The notes: generated by a model from the sequence alone, not told the origin. DNA of 38,113 bases from a bacterium (GCA_030428785.1 JAUIEF010000029.1:1-38113); one strand, 5' to 3'. Shown: positions 9,042 to 17,378, counted from the first letter of the stretch. Made by a program: numbers and translations.

Positions 9042-9047
9042 CCTCCT
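9042..9047 (-). promoter_or_regulatory. Strong Shine-Dalgarno (AGGAGG) fixing the TTG start of the arylsulfatase
   Basis: On the minus strand, GAGGAGGAACCC immediately precedes TTG 9036, leaving 5 nt between AGGAGG and the start. This is one of the few strong ribosome binding sites in the window and is the reason for choosing a TTG start. Confidence 0.65.
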
Positions 9048-9230
9048 CGGTCCCGAGGGACCGACTGTCGGTTCGAGGGTGGGCCCGCACGGGGCTGCCC
9101 GTGCGGCGCCGGTCGCGGGACGACATGGACCGGCGAGGAGGCGCGTCACCATACGCCGATCGACCGGTCGCGCGCGACGGGTGCGGTGCCGTGTTTCCCG
9201 AAGGCTCGCGCTCGCGAGGGTCGCGCCGGA

Positions 9231-9236
9231 TAGAAT
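9231..9236 (+). promoter_or_regulatory. -10-like element TAGAAT upstream of the DUF4105 gene
   Basis: TAGAAT lies 53 nt before GTG 9290, within the 253-bp divergent region between the arylsulfatase and the DUF4105 gene. No good -35 is visible. The rest of the divergent region shows no other structure to me. Confidence 0.35.
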
Positions 9237-9289
9237 CCCGACCCGAGCCCGGGCGCGCGCCCGGCGGGCACCGGTCGGGGACGCCGCAC

Positions 9290-10297
9290 GTGAAGATCCT
9301 GAGAACACTCGGCGCCGTCCTGCTGCGCCTCCTCGCGCTGCTCCTCGCGGTCTGGGCCGCCGCGGCGCTGTGGTACGACGGACCGGCGTCGCGCGCGTGG
9401 GCCGGCGGCCTCGCCGGCGCGCTCCTGCTCGTCACGCTCCTGCTGTTGTTCGCAGTGAAGCCGTTCCGACGCGGGCTCGCGGGCTTCGCGCTCGTCTTCC
9501 TCGGCGTGCTCGTGTGGTGGCTCGCCATCCCGCCGAGCGGCGACCGCGACTGGCAGGACGACGTCGCGCGTTCGCCGCGCGCCGAGGTCGACGGCGACAC
9601 GCTCGTCGTCACGGACGTCCGTCACTTCGTCTGGCGCGCCGACGACGACTACGACGTCGCGTGGGAGACGCGCACGTACGACCTCGACGACGTCGTCGGC
9701 CTCGACCTCTTCCTCTGCTACTGGGGCCCGCGCGACATCGCGCACACGATCCTGAGCTGGGAGTTCGCCGACGGGCGCCACCTCGCGATCTCCATCGAGA
9801 CGCGCAAGGAGCGCGGCGAGGAGTACTCGGCGATCCTCGGCTTCTTCCGGCAGTTCGAGCTCTACTACGTCGTGGCCGACGAGCGCGACGTCGTCGGCGT
9901 GCGCGCCGGGCCGCGCGGCGAGGACGTCTACCTCTATCGCCTCCGCACGCCGCCCGAGCGCGCGCGCGGACTGCTGCTCGAGTACCTCGAGGAGGTCGAC
10001 GCGCTGGGCGAGCGGCCCGAGTGGTACAACGCCTTCAGCGCGAACTGCACGACGCAGATCTTCCGTCACGTGCGGCGCCTCATGGGGACCATCCCGTGGG
10101 ACTGGCGCATGCTCGTGAACGGCTACCTGGACGAGATGCTCCAGGAGGAGGGGGTCATCAACACGACGATGACCCTCGACGAGCTGCGCGAGGCGAGCCA
10201 CGTGAGCGAGGAGGCGCGCGCCGCGGGACAGTCCGACGACTTCTCGGAGCGCATCCGCGACGGGCTGCCGGAGCGTCCGCCGCCGCCGCCCTTCTGA
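9290..10297 (+). CDS. DUF4105 membrane protein (335 aa)
   Basis: GTG 9290 starts a protein with two or three N-terminal membrane segments (residues ~4-30, ~40-56, ~62-80). A soluble domain follows with DUF4105 features: VRHFVWRADDDYDVAWETRTYDL, LDLFLCYWGPRDIAHTILSWEF, and WYNAFSANCTTQIFRHV, where the N-C-T-T motif falls at ~252-255. The conserved Cys and His of DUF4105 suggest a papain-like or NlpC-like hydrolase fold on the outer face of the membrane; that is known only as a family prediction. It is followed 59 bp later by the hydrolase lipoprotein gene, and the two probably share a transcript. Confidence 0.85.
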   Translation: MKILRTLGAVLLRLLALLLAVWAAAALWYDGPASRAWAGGLAGALLLVTLLLLFAVKPFRRGLAGFALVFLGVLVWWLAIPPSGDRDWQDDVARSPRAEVDGDTLVVTDVRHFVWRADDDYDVAWETRTYDLDDVVGLDLFLCYWGPRDIAHTILSWEFADGRHLAISIETRKERGEEYSAILGFFRQFELYYVVADERDVVGVRAGPRGEDVYLYRLRTPPERARGLLLEYLEEVDALGERPEWYNAFSANCTTQIFRHVRRLMGTIPWDWRMLVNGYLDEMLQEEGVINTTMTLDELREASHVSEEARAAGQSDDFSERIRDGLPERPPPPPF

Positions 10298-10356
10298 GCC
10301 GCACGGACCGCGCGCCGCCGCATCGCACGAGCACGACCGAGACCGAGGAGAGCCCG

Positions 10357-12321
10357 ATGACCCCGCCCGCCGCCGCCCGCCCGCGGAGCCCGCGACGTCC
10401 ACGCCCCGCCCCGCGGTCGCTCGCCGCGCTGCTCGTGCCGTGCCTGCTGCTCGGCGGCTGCGGCTTCTTCGCGCCCACGGTCACCGTCGACCGCGTGGGC
10501 CCCGACGAGATCTACGAGGAGCTCAACGCCTTCGTGATCGACTCGGGCGACCTGAGCACCGGCACGCGCGACGTGCTCCACACGGCCGGCCTCTCCGACC
10601 TCGTCGACGACGAGCCGCGTGAGGCGCTCGAGCACCTCCACGCGATCGCGACCGCCGACCCGTACCGCCAGGCGCTCTTCGCGCTCTCCGAGCTCGCGTT
10701 CCTCATCGGCGACGAGGACGACGACCCCGACGCGTACCTCGCGAGCGCGATCTACGCCTACCTCTATCTGTTCGGCGAGGAGCAGGCCGAGCCGCCGAAC
10801 CCCTACGACCGCCGCTTCCGCCAGGCCTGCGACCTCTACAACGGCGCGCTCCTGCGGGCGTCGCGCGACGGGCGCGAGGTGGAGGTCGGCGGCGGCGAGC
10901 GCACGCTGCCCGTCGGGCGCATCACGCTCACCGCGGACCGCTCGGAATTCCCGTTCACCGAGGCCGAGTACCCGGAGTTCCTGCCCGCCGACGACTACAC
11001 GATCGACGGGCTCACCCTGCGCCTGCGCGACGCGGGGCTCGGCGTCGCGCTCATCGCGGAGCCGGACCCGACGCAGGCGCAGATCGTGCCGACGGGGCCG
11101 AAGGGCGCGATCGAGCGGATCGTGAACCCCGACCAGGAGCCCGACCCGGGGCGCGTCGGTCTCACGAAGCTGCCGGCCACGCTCTTCCTCCGCGTCCACG
11201 GCGGGCTCGGCGACTTCGAGGCCGGGCTCACGGGCACCGTCGAGCTGCACCAGACGCTCGACTCGACCTCGGTCACCGTCGCCGGCCGCCAGGTGCCGCT
11301 CGAGGCGGACGTCTCGGTGGTCATCGCGTACGCGCTGCACCGTTCGCCGCTCTGGAAGTTCAGCCTGCGCGGGCTCTTCGAGGGCGACGCCGCCGTCAAG
11401 GAGAACCGCCTGCTCTTCGCGCGCACGCCGGAGCGCGGCCGCATCCCCGTCGTGTTCGTGCACGGCACGGCGAGCAACCCCGCGTACTGGGCCGAGATGT
11501 TCAACGTGCTCATGAACGACCCGGTGCTGCGCACGCGCACGCAGGCGTGGTTCTTCCAGTACGCGAGCGGCAACCCGCTGCTCTACTCCGCGATGACGCT
11601 CCGCCAGCAGCTCCAGGCGGTGATCGAGCGCCTCGACCCGGACGGCACGGACCCGGACCTGCGGCGCATGGTGCTCGTGTCGCACAGCCAGGGCGGCCTC
11701 GTCTCCAAGCTCATGGTGCTCGACGGCGACCTCGGCTGGCTCGAGGAGGTGCTCGAGGAGCCCGTCGAGGACCTGGGCTTCGACGAGAAGCAGATGGAGC
11801 TCCTCACGCGCGCCTACGAGTTCGACCCGCTGCCGTTCGTCGACCGCGTCGTGTTCCTCGCGACGCCGCACCGCGGCAGCTTCCAGGCCGCGCGCTGGTA
11901 CTCGCGCATCACGGCCAAGTTCATCGCGCTGCCGCGCGCGCTCCAGAGCACGCTCGGGGGGCTCTTCGAGGAGAAGGAGCAGCTGCCGGCCAAGCTCCGC
12001 GGGCGCATCCCGACGAGCCTCGACAACATGAGCCCGGGCAACCCGCTGCTCGGCATCATGAACCGGGAGTCCGTGCCGGACGACGTGGCGCTGCACTCGA
12101 TCATCCCCATCGGCGACGCGGATCCGGACGTGCCGGAGGAGCTCGCCGAGGCGGACGACGGCGTCGTCGAGTACACGAGCGCGCACATCGAGCCCGTCGA
12201 GTCCGAGCGGCTCCTCCCCGGCTCGCACAGCTGCCAGGACCACCCGACCGCGATCGCGGAGGTGCGGCGCATCCTGCGGCTGCACGTGGGATCGCCCGCG
12301 CCGGCGTGGAGCCTGCCCTGA
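10357..12321 (+). CDS. Lipase/esterase-like alpha/beta-hydrolase lipoprotein (654 aa)
   Basis: ATG 10357 has a GAGGAG-type ribosome binding site. The signal (SLAALLVPCLLLGGC) ends in a lipobox Cys35. Residues ~40-355 form an N-terminal domain of unknown function. The hydrolase domain starts at IPVVFVHGTASNPAYW (HG at 369-370, oxyanion region). The nucleophile elbow is V-S-H-S444-Q-G-G, so the usual first glycine of G-x-S-x-G is a serine. Candidate acid and base are D600/D601 and H623 (LPGSHSCQDHP). LATPHRGS at ~502-509 is typical of PGAP1/lipase-type serine hydrolases. Surface lipid or ester hydrolysis is inferred. Confidence 0.82.
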   Translation: MTPPAAARPRSPRRPRPAPRSLAALLVPCLLLGGCGFFAPTVTVDRVGPDEIYEELNAFVIDSGDLSTGTRDVLHTAGLSDLVDDEPREALEHLHAIATADPYRQALFALSELAFLIGDEDDDPDAYLASAIYAYLYLFGEEQAEPPNPYDRRFRQACDLYNGALLRASRDGREVEVGGGERTLPVGRITLTADRSEFPFTEAEYPEFLPADDYTIDGLTLRLRDAGLGVALIAEPDPTQAQIVPTGPKGAIERIVNPDQEPDPGRVGLTKLPATLFLRVHGGLGDFEAGLTGTVELHQTLDSTSVTVAGRQVPLEADVSVVIAYALHRSPLWKFSLRGLFEGDAAVKENRLLFARTPERGRIPVVFVHGTASNPAYWAEMFNVLMNDPVLRTRTQAWFFQYASGNPLLYSAMTLRQQLQAVIERLDPDGTDPDLRRMVLVSHSQGGLVSKLMVLDGDLGWLEEVLEEPVEDLGFDEKQMELLTRAYEFDPLPFVDRVVFLATPHRGSFQAARWYSRITAKFIALPRALQSTLGGLFEEKEQLPAKLRGRIPTSLDNMSPGNPLLGIMNRESVPDDVALHSIIPIGDADPDVPEELAEADDGVVEYTSAHIEPVESERLLPGSHSCQDHPTAIAEVRRILRLHVGSPAPAWSLP

Positions 12322-12366
12322 CGGTCGGCGCGGTCGACGGCGCGTCGCGGTCGTGCGGCGGGTGAG

Positions 12367-12380
12367 CGCGCGGCGCGCCG
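12367..12380. terminator. GC palindrome between convergent genes (possible bidirectional hairpin)
   Basis: The 72-bp gap between the hydrolase stop and the cytochrome stop contains CGCGCGGCGCGCCG, whose core CGGCGCGCCG is self-complementary. There is no T-tract, so it is only a weak terminator candidate. A related palindrome lies at 17877-17892, also between convergent genes. Confidence 0.25.
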
Positions 12381-12393
12381 GGACGGCGTCGGG

Positions 12394-14907
12394 TCAGCGC
12401 GCGTCGAGCTCGTCGCGCAGGCGCTGCACGAGCGACTCGGCTTCCGGGTCGAGCTCCGCGAGGCGCGACGCCCAGAGGAGCGCGCCCTCGCCGTCGCCGC
12501 GTTGCACGGCGAGCTGCACGAGCGCCGCGAGCGGGTCGGGGTCGTCGGGCCGGAGGTCGGCCGCGCGCGCGAGGGCGTCGGCGGACCCGTCGAACCGACC
12601 GACGCGCCACAGCGCGAGGGCGTGGTTGTAGGCGACGCGTCCGTCGCGCGGCAGGAGCTCGGCGGCCCGGCCCAGCGCGTCGGCGGCCTCCTCGAGACGC
12701 TCCTCCTCCGCGAGCAGCAGGCCGAGCGAGTAGTGGAGCTCGCCCTCGTCCGGCACCTCGGCGAGCGCGTCGCGCAGGACCTCCTCCGCGCGCGCGTTGC
12801 GGCCCGCGACGTTGAGCAGGTTCGTGACGTTGAAGGCCGCGGGCAGGAAGCCCGGGTCGAGGTCGAGCGCGCTCTCGTAGAGACGCTCCGCCTCGTCGCG
12901 GCGGCCCTCGACGTCCGCGACGACGCCGAGGTTGAAGCGGCCGGACGGCGTGCCGAGCAGCGCGCGCTGCGTCGCGAGGGCGACGGCGTGCTCGCGCTCC
13001 CAGCGCTCGCGCAGGGCGGGGTCGACACCCGTCTCGGGGAGCGGGTGCATCGCGCGTGCGGCCTGGGCGCGCACGGAGCCGCGCGCGTCGGCGAGGAGCA
13101 GCGCGCCGGGGGCGAGGCGCTCGGCGGGCGGCAGGTTCGCGAGCGCCGCGGCGACGACCGCGCGCACGAGGGGCTCGCCGTCCCGCGCGAACTCCGCGGC
13201 CTCCGCCGGGCCGACGCCGCCGCGCGCGGCGAGCCGCTCGAGGGCCGTGGCGCGCACGATCGCCGGGAGCTCCGTCGTCCGCGCGACGGCGGCGAGCTGC
13301 TCGTCGGCGCGCGGCGCGTCCTCGCGCGCGGCGACGAGCGCCTCCGCGAAGTGCGGGCCGCGGCGCTCGCTGTCCGGGAACCAGCGCTCGACCTCCTCCG
13401 CGGCCCACGACGCGTCGCGGTCCGTGTGGCAGCCGGTGCACGGCTCGGGGACACCGATCGTCGCCGCGAGGTCGGGGCGCGGCACGCGCAGCCCGTGGTC
13501 GCGCCGCGGGTCGACGACCATGTACGTGCGCGCCGGCATGTGGCACGACACGCAGCGCGCGCCCGCGCCGTCGTCCGGGTGGTGGTGGTGCTCGGGCGTG
13601 TCGTAGCGCGCGGAGCGCAGCGTCGGGAAGCGCGGGTCCTCGCGCACGTCGTTGTGGCACTGCGTGCAGACGCCGTCGCCGGGCGCACGCAGGTCGAGCG
13701 AGTGCGGGTCGTGGCAGTCCGTGCAGCGCACGCCCGCGTGGTACATGCGGCTCTGCACGAACGAGCCCCACACGTAGACCTCGTCGAGGATCTGGCCGTC
13801 GGCGTGGTAGAGGCCCTCGTCGAGCAGCGAGGGCTCGAAGTCGTCGAGGAACGGGCGGTCGGGCCGGTCCTCGGGCGTCACGCGACGGCGGCGCGAGTGG
13901 CAGCGCGCGCAGCGGTCGACGGCGGCGAAGGAGTCGCCCGCGTAGACGTCGACCGCGAGCCCGTAGCTCGCGTCGTCGTCGGCGCCGGACCCGTCGGCGT
14001 AGGATCCGTCCGCCCAGGCGAGGTGGTCGCCGGCCGGGCCGTGGCACGCCTGGCACGCGACGTCGACGACCTCCCAGGTCGTGTCGTACGCGTCGGTCGC
14101 CGCGTCGTAGTTCGCGCGCAGGTCCGTCGAGTGGCACTCGGCGCACATCTCGTTCCACGACTGGTACGGGCCGGTCCAGTGGAACGGGTCGCCGGGCGGC
14201 GGCGGGTCCTCGCCCTGCAGGTGGAACCAGCGCTCGCGCTCCGTGTCCCAGGCGACGGAGAACGCGCCGAGCCGGCCGCGCGGCAGCTCGAGGAGCAACT
14301 GCTGGAGCGGCTCGACGCCGAAGGTGTAGCGCACCGCGAACTCGGCGGGCGCGCCGTCGGCGCCGGGCGTCTCGACGAGCCAGCGGCCGTCGCGGCGGAA
14401 GAAGCGCGTCGTCGCGCCGGCGTGCTCGAAGACGGCGTCGTCGAAGTCGCCGAGCACGGAGCGCGCGTCGACCTCCTGCATGGCGAGGTCGTGGTGGCTG
14501 CCGCTCCAGGCCGCCGCGGCGTCCGTGTGGCAGCTCGCGCAGCGCGACTCGTCGACGTAGTGCGGCAGCGGCGGCTCGTCGAGCGCGGCGAGGGCCGCGG
14601 CGTGCGGGTCGGTGGGGGACGCGCCGCTCGCGGACGTCGTTGACGACCCGGCGGCGCCGACGGTCGCGCCGGTCAGCGGGTCGTCGGAGGACGACACGGT
14701 GCCGCCCGCCGTGCCCGTCACGGCGTCGTCGGTCGGCGAGGCGGCGCCGCCGGACGAGCGCTCGCCGGACGACGTCGGCGGCGAGGCGTCGCCGTCCGCG
14801 GCGGAGTCGGTCGCCGTCGTTCCTGCGTCCCGCGCGTCGCCGCAGGCCGCGAGCGCGATCAGGGTCGCGGCGAGGAGTCGTGTGACGAGGCGGGCGCGGC
14901 GGTCCAT
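12394..14907 (-). CDS. Octaheme c-type cytochrome lipoprotein with HEAT and TPR regions (837 aa)
   Basis: ATG 14907 gives a lipoprotein signal (RLVTRLLAATLIALAAC). A Ser/Thr/Gly/Ala-rich linker spans ~24-100. Eight CxxCH heme-binding motifs follow at C123, C255, C285, C333, C395, C414, C452 and C490; the last two precede HEAT-like helices (~525-625) and about five TPRs (~655-835). The layout resembles cytochrome c554-like/multiheme proteins carrying TPRs, proposed to shuttle electrons outside the cytoplasm or to couple electron transfer to protein binding. DPHSLD after the fifth motif is typical of such proteins. Covalent heme attachment would need a cytochrome c maturation system, not present here. 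The longer frame to 15036 adds no signal peptide. Confidence 0.9.
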   Translation of the reverse strand: MDRRARLVTRLLAATLIALAACGDARDAGTTATDSAADGDASPPTSSGERSSGGAASPTDDAVTGTAGGTVSSSDDPLTGATVGAAGSSTTSASGASPTDPHAAALAALDEPPLPHYVDESRCASCHTDAAAAWSGSHHDLAMQEVDARSVLGDFDDAVFEHAGATTRFFRRDGRWLVETPGADGAPAEFAVRYTFGVEPLQQLLLELPRGRLGAFSVAWDTERERWFHLQGEDPPPPGDPFHWTGPYQSWNEMCAECHSTDLRANYDAATDAYDTTWEVVDVACQACHGPAGDHLAWADGSYADGSGADDDASYGLAVDVYAGDSFAAVDRCARCHSRRRRVTPEDRPDRPFLDDFEPSLLDEGLYHADGQILDEVYVWGSFVQSRMYHAGVRCTDCHDPHSLDLRAPGDGVCTQCHNDVREDPRFPTLRSARYDTPEHHHHPDDGAGARCVSCHMPARTYMVVDPRRDHGLRVPRPDLAATIGVPEPCTGCHTDRDASWAAEEVERWFPDSERRGPHFAEALVAAREDAPRADEQLAAVARTTELPAIVRATALERLAARGGVGPAEAAEFARDGEPLVRAVVAAALANLPPAERLAPGALLLADARGSVRAQAARAMHPLPETGVDPALRERWEREHAVALATQRALLGTPSGRFNLGVVADVEGRRDEAERLYESALDLDPGFLPAAFNVTNLLNVAGRNARAEEVLRDALAEVPDEGELHYSLGLLLAEEERLEEAADALGRAAELLPRDGRVAYNHALALWRVGRFDGSADALARAADLRPDDPDPLAALVQLAVQRGDGEGALLWASRLAELDPEAESLVQRLRDELDAR

Positions 14908-14913
14908 CCGCGC

Positions 14914-14919
14914 ATTCTG
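14914..14919 (-). promoter_or_regulatory. -10-like element CAGAAT, 6 nt before ATG 14907
   Basis: On the minus strand, GGCAGAAT is followed by six bases and the ATG of the octaheme cytochrome. It fits the short-leader promoter pattern of the window. No -35 is evident. Confidence 0.35.
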
Positions 14920-15017
14920 CCGGGCGGGCCCCGTCGGGCGAAAGGCCGCCCGGTCGCGTCGGTGTCCGCGGTCTCCCCGGGCCGTCGTCGCCCCGCACCG
15001 CGCCCGGGGCGTCCTGC

Positions 15018-15023
15018 TACCCT
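15018..15023 (+). promoter_or_regulatory. -10-like element TACCCT with TGC extension, 7 nt before ATG 15031
   Basis: The string TGCTACCCT (an extended -10 form, TGN-TANNNT) ends 7 nt before ATG 15031. It is the likely promoter of the 15031-17378 operon and would give a leaderless transcript starting in the 23-codon ORF. Confidence 0.4.
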
Positions 15024-15030
15024 GGCGCGC

Positions 15031-15102
15031 ATGCACGACACGACGCGCGTCGCCACCTCCGAGCGGTCGTCGTCGCGGCGCTCGCGGAGGACGCGCACGT
15101 GA
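15031..15102 (+). CDS. Possible 23-aa leader ORF
   Basis: ATG CAC GAC ACG ... ACG TGA encodes 23 residues rich in Ser, Thr and Arg (HDTTRVATSERSSSRRSRRT). Its TGA overlaps GTG 15099 of the next gene as GTGA, the same coupling used by the following genes. The ATG sits 7 nt after a -10-like element. It may serve mainly to load ribosomes on a leaderless message and pass them to the downstream cistron. No family is recognised and the coding status is uncertain. Confidence 0.35.
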   Translation: MHDTTRVATSERSSSRRSRRTRT

Positions 15103-15551
15103 CCTTCGCGCGCCGCGTCTTCGCGATCGCCGGGGTCTACGGTCTCGTCGTGCTCACGCCGCTGCTGTTCCTCGAGGAGCGGGTCGGCCGCGACATGCCG
15201 CCGCCGATCGCGCACCCGGAGCACTACTACGGCTTCGTCGGCGTCGCGCTCGCGTGGCAGGTCGTGTTCCTGCTCGTGTCGCGCGACCCCGTCCGGCACC
15301 GGCCGATCATGCTCGCGGCGGTGCTCGAGAAGCTCGCGTTCGGCGTCGCCGTCTGGGTGCTTTTCGCGCAGGGTCGCGTCGCCGCGCTCCAGCTCGCGCC
15401 GGCCTCGGCGGACCTCGTGCTCGCGGGGCTCTTCGCCGAGGCGTGGCGACGCACGGGCGGCCGCCGCGCGGGAGACGCGGCGCCGACGAGCGACGGGGAC
15501 GCGCCGCGGGCCGTCGATCGGAGCGCAGCGCCCGGAGTCGACGCACGATGA
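15099..15551 (+). CDS. Small integral membrane protein (150 aa)
   Basis: GTG start overlapping the leader ORF stop. Hydrophobic segments fall at roughly 7-24, 46-62, 71-92 and 96-112. The string RVFAIAGVYGLVVLTPLLFLEERVGRD, then HPEHYYGFVGVALAWQVVFLL and LEKLAFG, matches a common uncharacterised four-helix family whose role I do not know. The last ~35 residues are a disordered, charged tail. The stop overlaps the next start as ATGA, so it heads a translationally coupled run. Confidence 0.75.
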   Translation: MTFARRVFAIAGVYGLVVLTPLLFLEERVGRDMPPPIAHPEHYYGFVGVALAWQVVFLLVSRDPVRHRPIMLAAVLEKLAFGVAVWVLFAQGRVAALQLAPASADLVLAGLFAEAWRRTGGRRAGDAAPTSDGDAPRAVDRSAAPGVDAR

Positions 15552-15991
15552 TCCGCCTGCTGTCGCGCACGTTCGAGGTGCCGGTGTCCGCGGCGGACGC
15601 GTGGGCGTTCCTCGCGGACATCGACGCGTGGCCGCGCTGGGCCGGTCACATCCGGCGCATCGACGTGGACCCGCCGGGGCCCGCGGGCCCGACGACCTCC
15701 GGCGTCATCCGCCTCACGAACGGCATCACGTCGACCTTCCGCATGACGGACTTCGCGCCGCCGACGCACTGGACCTGGGTCGGGCCGTTCTTGTGGCTCT
15801 CGGTGCGCTACGACCACCGCTTCGAGGACCTGGGCGACGGCCGCGCGCGCCTCGCGTGGACGCTCGACGCCGAGGGCTTCGGCGCGTCGGTGCTCGGCCG
15901 GCTCTTCGCGGCGATCTACGCGCGCAACCTCGACCGGGCGATCCCGCGGCTGCAGCGCCTGCTCGGTGACCGGAACGGAGCCCCCGCATGA
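15548..15991 (+). CDS. SRPBCC-family ligand-binding/cyclase-like protein (147 aa)
   Basis: The product begins RTFEVPVSAADAWAFLADIDAWPRWAGHIRRI, the characteristic opening of START/SRPBCC (polyketide cyclase/dehydrase-like) proteins, and continues with TTFRMTDF-type strands and WTWVGPFLWLSVRYDHRFE before a C-terminal helix (LGRLFAAIYARNLDRAIPRLQRLL). These domains form a deep hydrophobic pocket; the ligand here is unknown. ATG 15548 overlaps the preceding TGA, and its own stop overlaps the next ATG. The length is normal for the family. Confidence 0.85.
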   Translation: MIRLLSRTFEVPVSAADAWAFLADIDAWPRWAGHIRRIDVDPPGPAGPTTSGVIRLTNGITSTFRMTDFAPPTHWTWVGPFLWLSVRYDHRFEDLGDGRARLAWTLDAEGFGASVLGRLFAAIYARNLDRAIPRLQRLLGDRNGAPA

Positions 15992-16365
15992 CCGACGCGA
16001 CCGACCGCTACCCGCCCGAGCTGGGCCCCGGCGACGTCGCGCGCACCTGGCTGCGCGCGTGGGACGAGGGCGACCTCGGCCTCCTGCACCTCGCGCCGGA
16101 CTTCGTGCACACGAGTCCGTTCGGGCGCATGGAGGGCGCGGCCGAGTACCTGCGCGTCGTCGAGCCCATGTCGAGGAAGAGCGTGCGCGGCATCACCGTG
16201 CGCGACGTCCTCGAGGGCGACGGCCGCGCGGCGATCACCTACCGCCTGCGCACGCCGGCCGGCGACGTCGAGTCCTGCGACTGGGTCTTCGTCGAGGACG
16301 GCCGCATCACGCGCGTCGACGCGTACTACGACCCGACGACGAACCGCGAGGCGCTCGAGGAGTGA
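15988..16365 (+). CDS. SnoaL-like/NTF2-fold protein (125 aa)
   Basis: The sequence 'VARTWLRAWDEGDLGLLHLAPDFVHTSPFGRMEGAAEYLRVV...VEDGRITRVDAYYDP' is typical of SnoaL-like NTF2-fold proteins, which include isomerases and hydrolases as well as binding proteins. The cone-shaped pocket could act on a small molecule, but no catalytic residues can be assigned with confidence. It overlaps both neighbours by 4 nt, suggesting it works with the SRPBCC and cupin proteins on a common small molecule (inference). Confidence 0.85.
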   Translation: MTDATDRYPPELGPGDVARTWLRAWDEGDLGLLHLAPDFVHTSPFGRMEGAAEYLRVVEPMSRKSVRGITVRDVLEGDGRAAITYRLRTPAGDVESCDWVFVEDGRITRVDAYYDPTTNREALEE

Positions 16366-16757
16366 GCACGCCGCGCAAGGTCTCGCTCGCCGACGCCCTC
16401 GCGGCCCTCGTGCCCATGCCGGACCGCACGCCGGAGATGGCGTTCACCGGCGGGATGGAGCGCGCGTTCGCGGAGCTCGCGACCTGCGGCGACGGGACGG
16501 TCTACGTCACGTGGTACTCGGGGGACAGCGAGTGGGAGCGGCACCGCCGTGGCGACGAGCTCGTGCTCGCGCTCGCCGGCTCGACGACGCTCGTGCTGCT
16601 CGTCGACGGGCGCGAGCAGCGCGTCGGGCTCGGGGCGATGGAGTTCGCCGTCGTCCCCGCGGGGACGTGGCACCGCTTCGTCGGCTCGCGCGACCTCCAG
16701 GTGCTCACGGTGACGCCGCAGCCGACCGACCACGCCCGGGAGCGGCCCGATGGGTGA
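16362..16757 (+). CDS. Cupin-domain protein (131 aa)
   Basis: GTG 16362 overlaps the preceding TGA. A single cupin is visible: ERHRRGDELVLALAGSTTLVLLVDG (first cupin motif, with H and E) and then FAVVPAGTWHRFVG (second motif, with His), the usual metal-binding scaffold. It may be a metal-dependent enzyme or a binding protein. Position in the 4-nt-overlap operon suggests a shared pathway with the SRPBCC and SnoaL-like proteins. Confidence 0.85.
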   Translation: MSTPRKVSLADALAALVPMPDRTPEMAFTGGMERAFAELATCGDGTVYVTWYSGDSEWERHRRGDELVLALAGSTTLVLLVDGREQRVGLGAMEFAVVPAGTWHRFVGSRDLQVLTVTPQPTDHARERPDG

Positions 16758-16814
16758 GCGTGCGCGTCGAGCGGTGCTGCGGTCCGCCGGGCGCGACCGC
16801 GGAGGGAGACGGTC

Positions 16815-17378
16815 GTGACCGCCCGCGAACCGCCGCAGGTCGCCGCGCTGCTCGCGCGGCTCGACGCGGGCGGCGTGCGGCACGTCGTGAGCGGGTCGGT
16901 CGCGGCGATGCTGCACGGCGTCGCGCTCGAGCCCGGCGACCTCGACGTCGTGCCCGCGACCGACGCGGACAACCTCGCGCGGCTCGCCGACGTGCTGCGG
17001 GCGCTCGACGCGCGACCGCGCGGACCGTTCGGTGACTGGACGCGCGGCGACGACGGCGAGTGGCGCTGGACCGCGCGCCCGACGATCGACGCGGACCTCG
17101 ACGCCTGGGCGCCGGACCCCGCCGACTCCGCGACCTACGACCACCTCTTCAGGACGGCGCTCGGCGACCTCGACGTCGTCCCGTGGCTCACCGGCACCTA
17201 CGACGAGCTCGCGCCGCGCGCGACGACGCGCGAAGTCGACGGGACGTCCGTCCGCGTCGCGTCGATCGGCGAGCTGCTCGCGCGCCTCACCGTGCCGCGC
17301 CGCGCGAAGGACGCGGACCGCGTCGACGCATTGCGGGCGCTGCAGCGGGAGGGCCGCGGCGGGGACCCCGCGTCGTGA
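16815..17378 (+). CDS. Nucleotidyltransferase-superfamily protein (187 aa)
   Basis: GTG 16815 is preceded by GGAGGGAG. Residues 22-46 hold HVVSGSVAAMLHGVALEPGDLDVV, the G-S...D-x-D core (GS at 27-28, D42, D44) of the nucleotidyltransferase superfamily (MNT/AbiEii-like). Such proteins transfer a nucleotide to RNA, protein or antibiotic, or act as the toxin or antitoxin in some systems. The rest (GDLDVVPWLTGTYDEL, then VRVASIGELLARLTVPRRAKDADRVDALRAL) resembles the helical end of AbiEii-like proteins. No partner toxin gene is adjacent, so a TA role is unsupported. It sits 57 bp after the cupin gene. Confidence 0.78.
   Translation: MTAREPPQVAALLARLDAGGVRHVVSGSVAAMLHGVALEPGDLDVVPATDADNLARLADVLRALDARPRGPFGDWTRGDDGEWRWTARPTIDADLDAWAPDPADSATYDHLFRTALGDLDVVPWLTGTYDELAPRATTREVDGTSVRVASIGELLARLTVPRRAKDADRVDALRALQREGRGGDPAS

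Noticed and set aside
6439..12321. A single 1960-codon open frame on the plus strand
   Set aside because: The first ~1300 codons are antisense to the arylsulfatase and membrane-protein genes and give low-complexity Arg/Val/Asp-rich text. Only the last 654 codons, from ATG 10357 with a lipobox signal, are a real gene. Long antisense frames are expected at this GC content.
16815..17378. A toxin-antitoxin or AbiE defence role for the nucleotidyltransferase-like gene
   Set aside because: No HEPN, AbiEi or other partner gene is adjacent; the neighbours are a cupin gene and a small lipoprotein gene.
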